NCBI GenBank assembly: GCA_026706025.1
Contig: JAPOZO010000020.1
Span: 62,001-126,000 of the forward strand
Direction of reading: 5' to 3'
DNA from: Candidatus Poribacteria bacterium
GTDB lineage: Bacteria; Poribacteria; WGA-4E; WGA-3G
DNA: 64,000 bases
The position numbers and the translations under genes were made by a program. Positions 63,560 to 64,000 of the stretch are shown here, one piece after another. The notes beneath the pieces are model-generated. The model searched no databases and was not told the origin of the DNA. It worked only from the letters and a program-made list of their open reading frames with translations. Numbering within the stretch: position 1 is the stretch's first letter; every line of letters starts with the position of its first letter.

Positions 63560-64000
63560 ATGACAATGAAAAAGATATTGTGTAAATCGTTATGTCTTCA
63601 GTTAACATTCATATCTGTTATGGGTATGTTTGTCTACAATGCTTCCATCTATGCCGAAGCTGCTGAGGCGTGGATGCCGGATCCGATTCTCCGAATGGCA
63701 GTTCGTCAGGAACTGAAAATAGATGCTGATACACCCTTGACGAAAGCGGATATGTCTCGATTGCTTGTGTTGGCATCAAATAGAGTGGACATAACCGCAG
63801 AGCTCAGTGATCTAACCGGTTTGGAGTATGCTGTAAACCTTCACTCTCTTCTTCTTTGGGATCATCGTGTGCGGGACCTGCGTCCGATTGCGGATTTGAC
63901 GAACCTCAGATTCCTTGGTTTCAACAGGGGTCCGATTTCAGATATAACGCCTCTTGCAGGTCTTGTGAACCTTGAGACGCTAACTATATGGGGCAACCAG
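63560..64000 (+). CDS. Fifth family member, signal peptide and LRR start (partial)
   Basis: The frame from ATG 63560 (AGGAG upstream) stays open to the edge, 147 codons. It reads a signal peptide very like that of the preceding gene (ILCKSLCLQ, VMGMFVYN), then WMPDPILRMAVRQELKI and internalin-like LRRs (LTNLRFLGF, ITPLAGLVNLETLTIWGNQ). A GH-like domain and dockerin may follow outside the window. Spacer and signal peptide show that this is a tandem copy of the 61519 gene. Confidence 0.75.
   Translation, partial: MTMKKILCKSLCLQLTFISVMGMFVYNASIYAEAAEAWMPDPILRMAVRQELKIDADTPLTKADMSRLLVLASNRVDITAELSDLTGLEYAVNLHSLLLWDHRVRDLRPIADLTNLRFLGFNRGPISDITPLAGLVNLETLTIWGNQ

Overview
The window is a bacterial chromosome segment of moderate GC, dense with genes, Gram-negative in character (TonB-dependent receptor, many lipoproteins with clear lipoboxes, PorV-like outer-membrane protein). 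The mixture of phytanoyl-CoA dioxygenase-family proteins, sulfatases, dockerin-like tails of the DVNGDGVVN type, internalin-like leucine-rich repeats, ECF sigma factors with long C-terminal extensions and many small intergenic palindromes is what I associate with Candidatus Poribacteria and relatives. That assignment is an inference from gene content; no rRNA gene is present to test it.

Layout. 1-5 kb (mostly minus strand): a COG3014-like/LpoB lipoprotein pair, thrS without a TGS domain, an LVIVD beta-propeller lipoprotein and a tRNA Gly-Cys-Val cluster. 5-11 kb: argJ, a HemL-like aminotransferase, a 2-oxoacid dehydrogenase E1 beta subunit, a MazF/antitoxin pair, a nucleotide-transporter-like membrane protein and the first PhyH protein. 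12-19 kb: an orphan adenine-methylase-like gene, an AAA ATPase fused to a PD-(D/E)XK nuclease, an SDR plus PhyH operon, a Uma2 nuclease and an Ldh-family oxidoreductase. 18.7-20.7 kb: three tandem paralogous lipoproteins. 20.9-24.9 kb: the housekeeping run phoH-ybeY-corC-like-tRNA Pro-recO. 25-28 kb: a large TonB-dependent receptor.

28-35 kb is an accessory, visibly AT-richer stretch: a membrane protein, an HhH-like protein, a PD-(D/E)XK-XRE fusion, a 2'-5' RNA ligase-like gene that has captured an antitoxin fragment, and a set of intact (BrnT) and decayed (MazEF, HigA) toxin-antitoxin modules. 34.9-39 kb holds a large exported protein with a T9SS-like tail and a PorV/PorQ-like partner. 39-54 kb mixes sulfatases, galactonate dehydratase, glycerate kinase (a sugar-acid and sulfated-glycan theme), a fused GlyQS, a HEAT-repeat lipoprotein, NIPSNAP and another PhyH protein, with further decayed small genes and tandem repeats.

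The most interesting part is 54.6-64 kb: a tandem family of a glycoside-hydrolase-like domain. Two members are fused to an N-terminal ECF sigma factor through one transmembrane helix; two are secreted and end in paired dockerin-like repeats; a fifth gene starts at the edge. In both sigma-fused copies the Asp that the secreted copies carry at the end of a core strand is Gly, and both lost their dockerin behind a TAG stop that is followed in frame by dockerin remnants. Both sigma genes share a conserved upstream element. I read this as a candidate single-polypeptide transmembrane sigma-factor sensor built from a degenerate copy of the enzyme it may regulate, with a parallel to the SigI/RsgI logic of cellulosome bacteria. 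That is a hypothesis.
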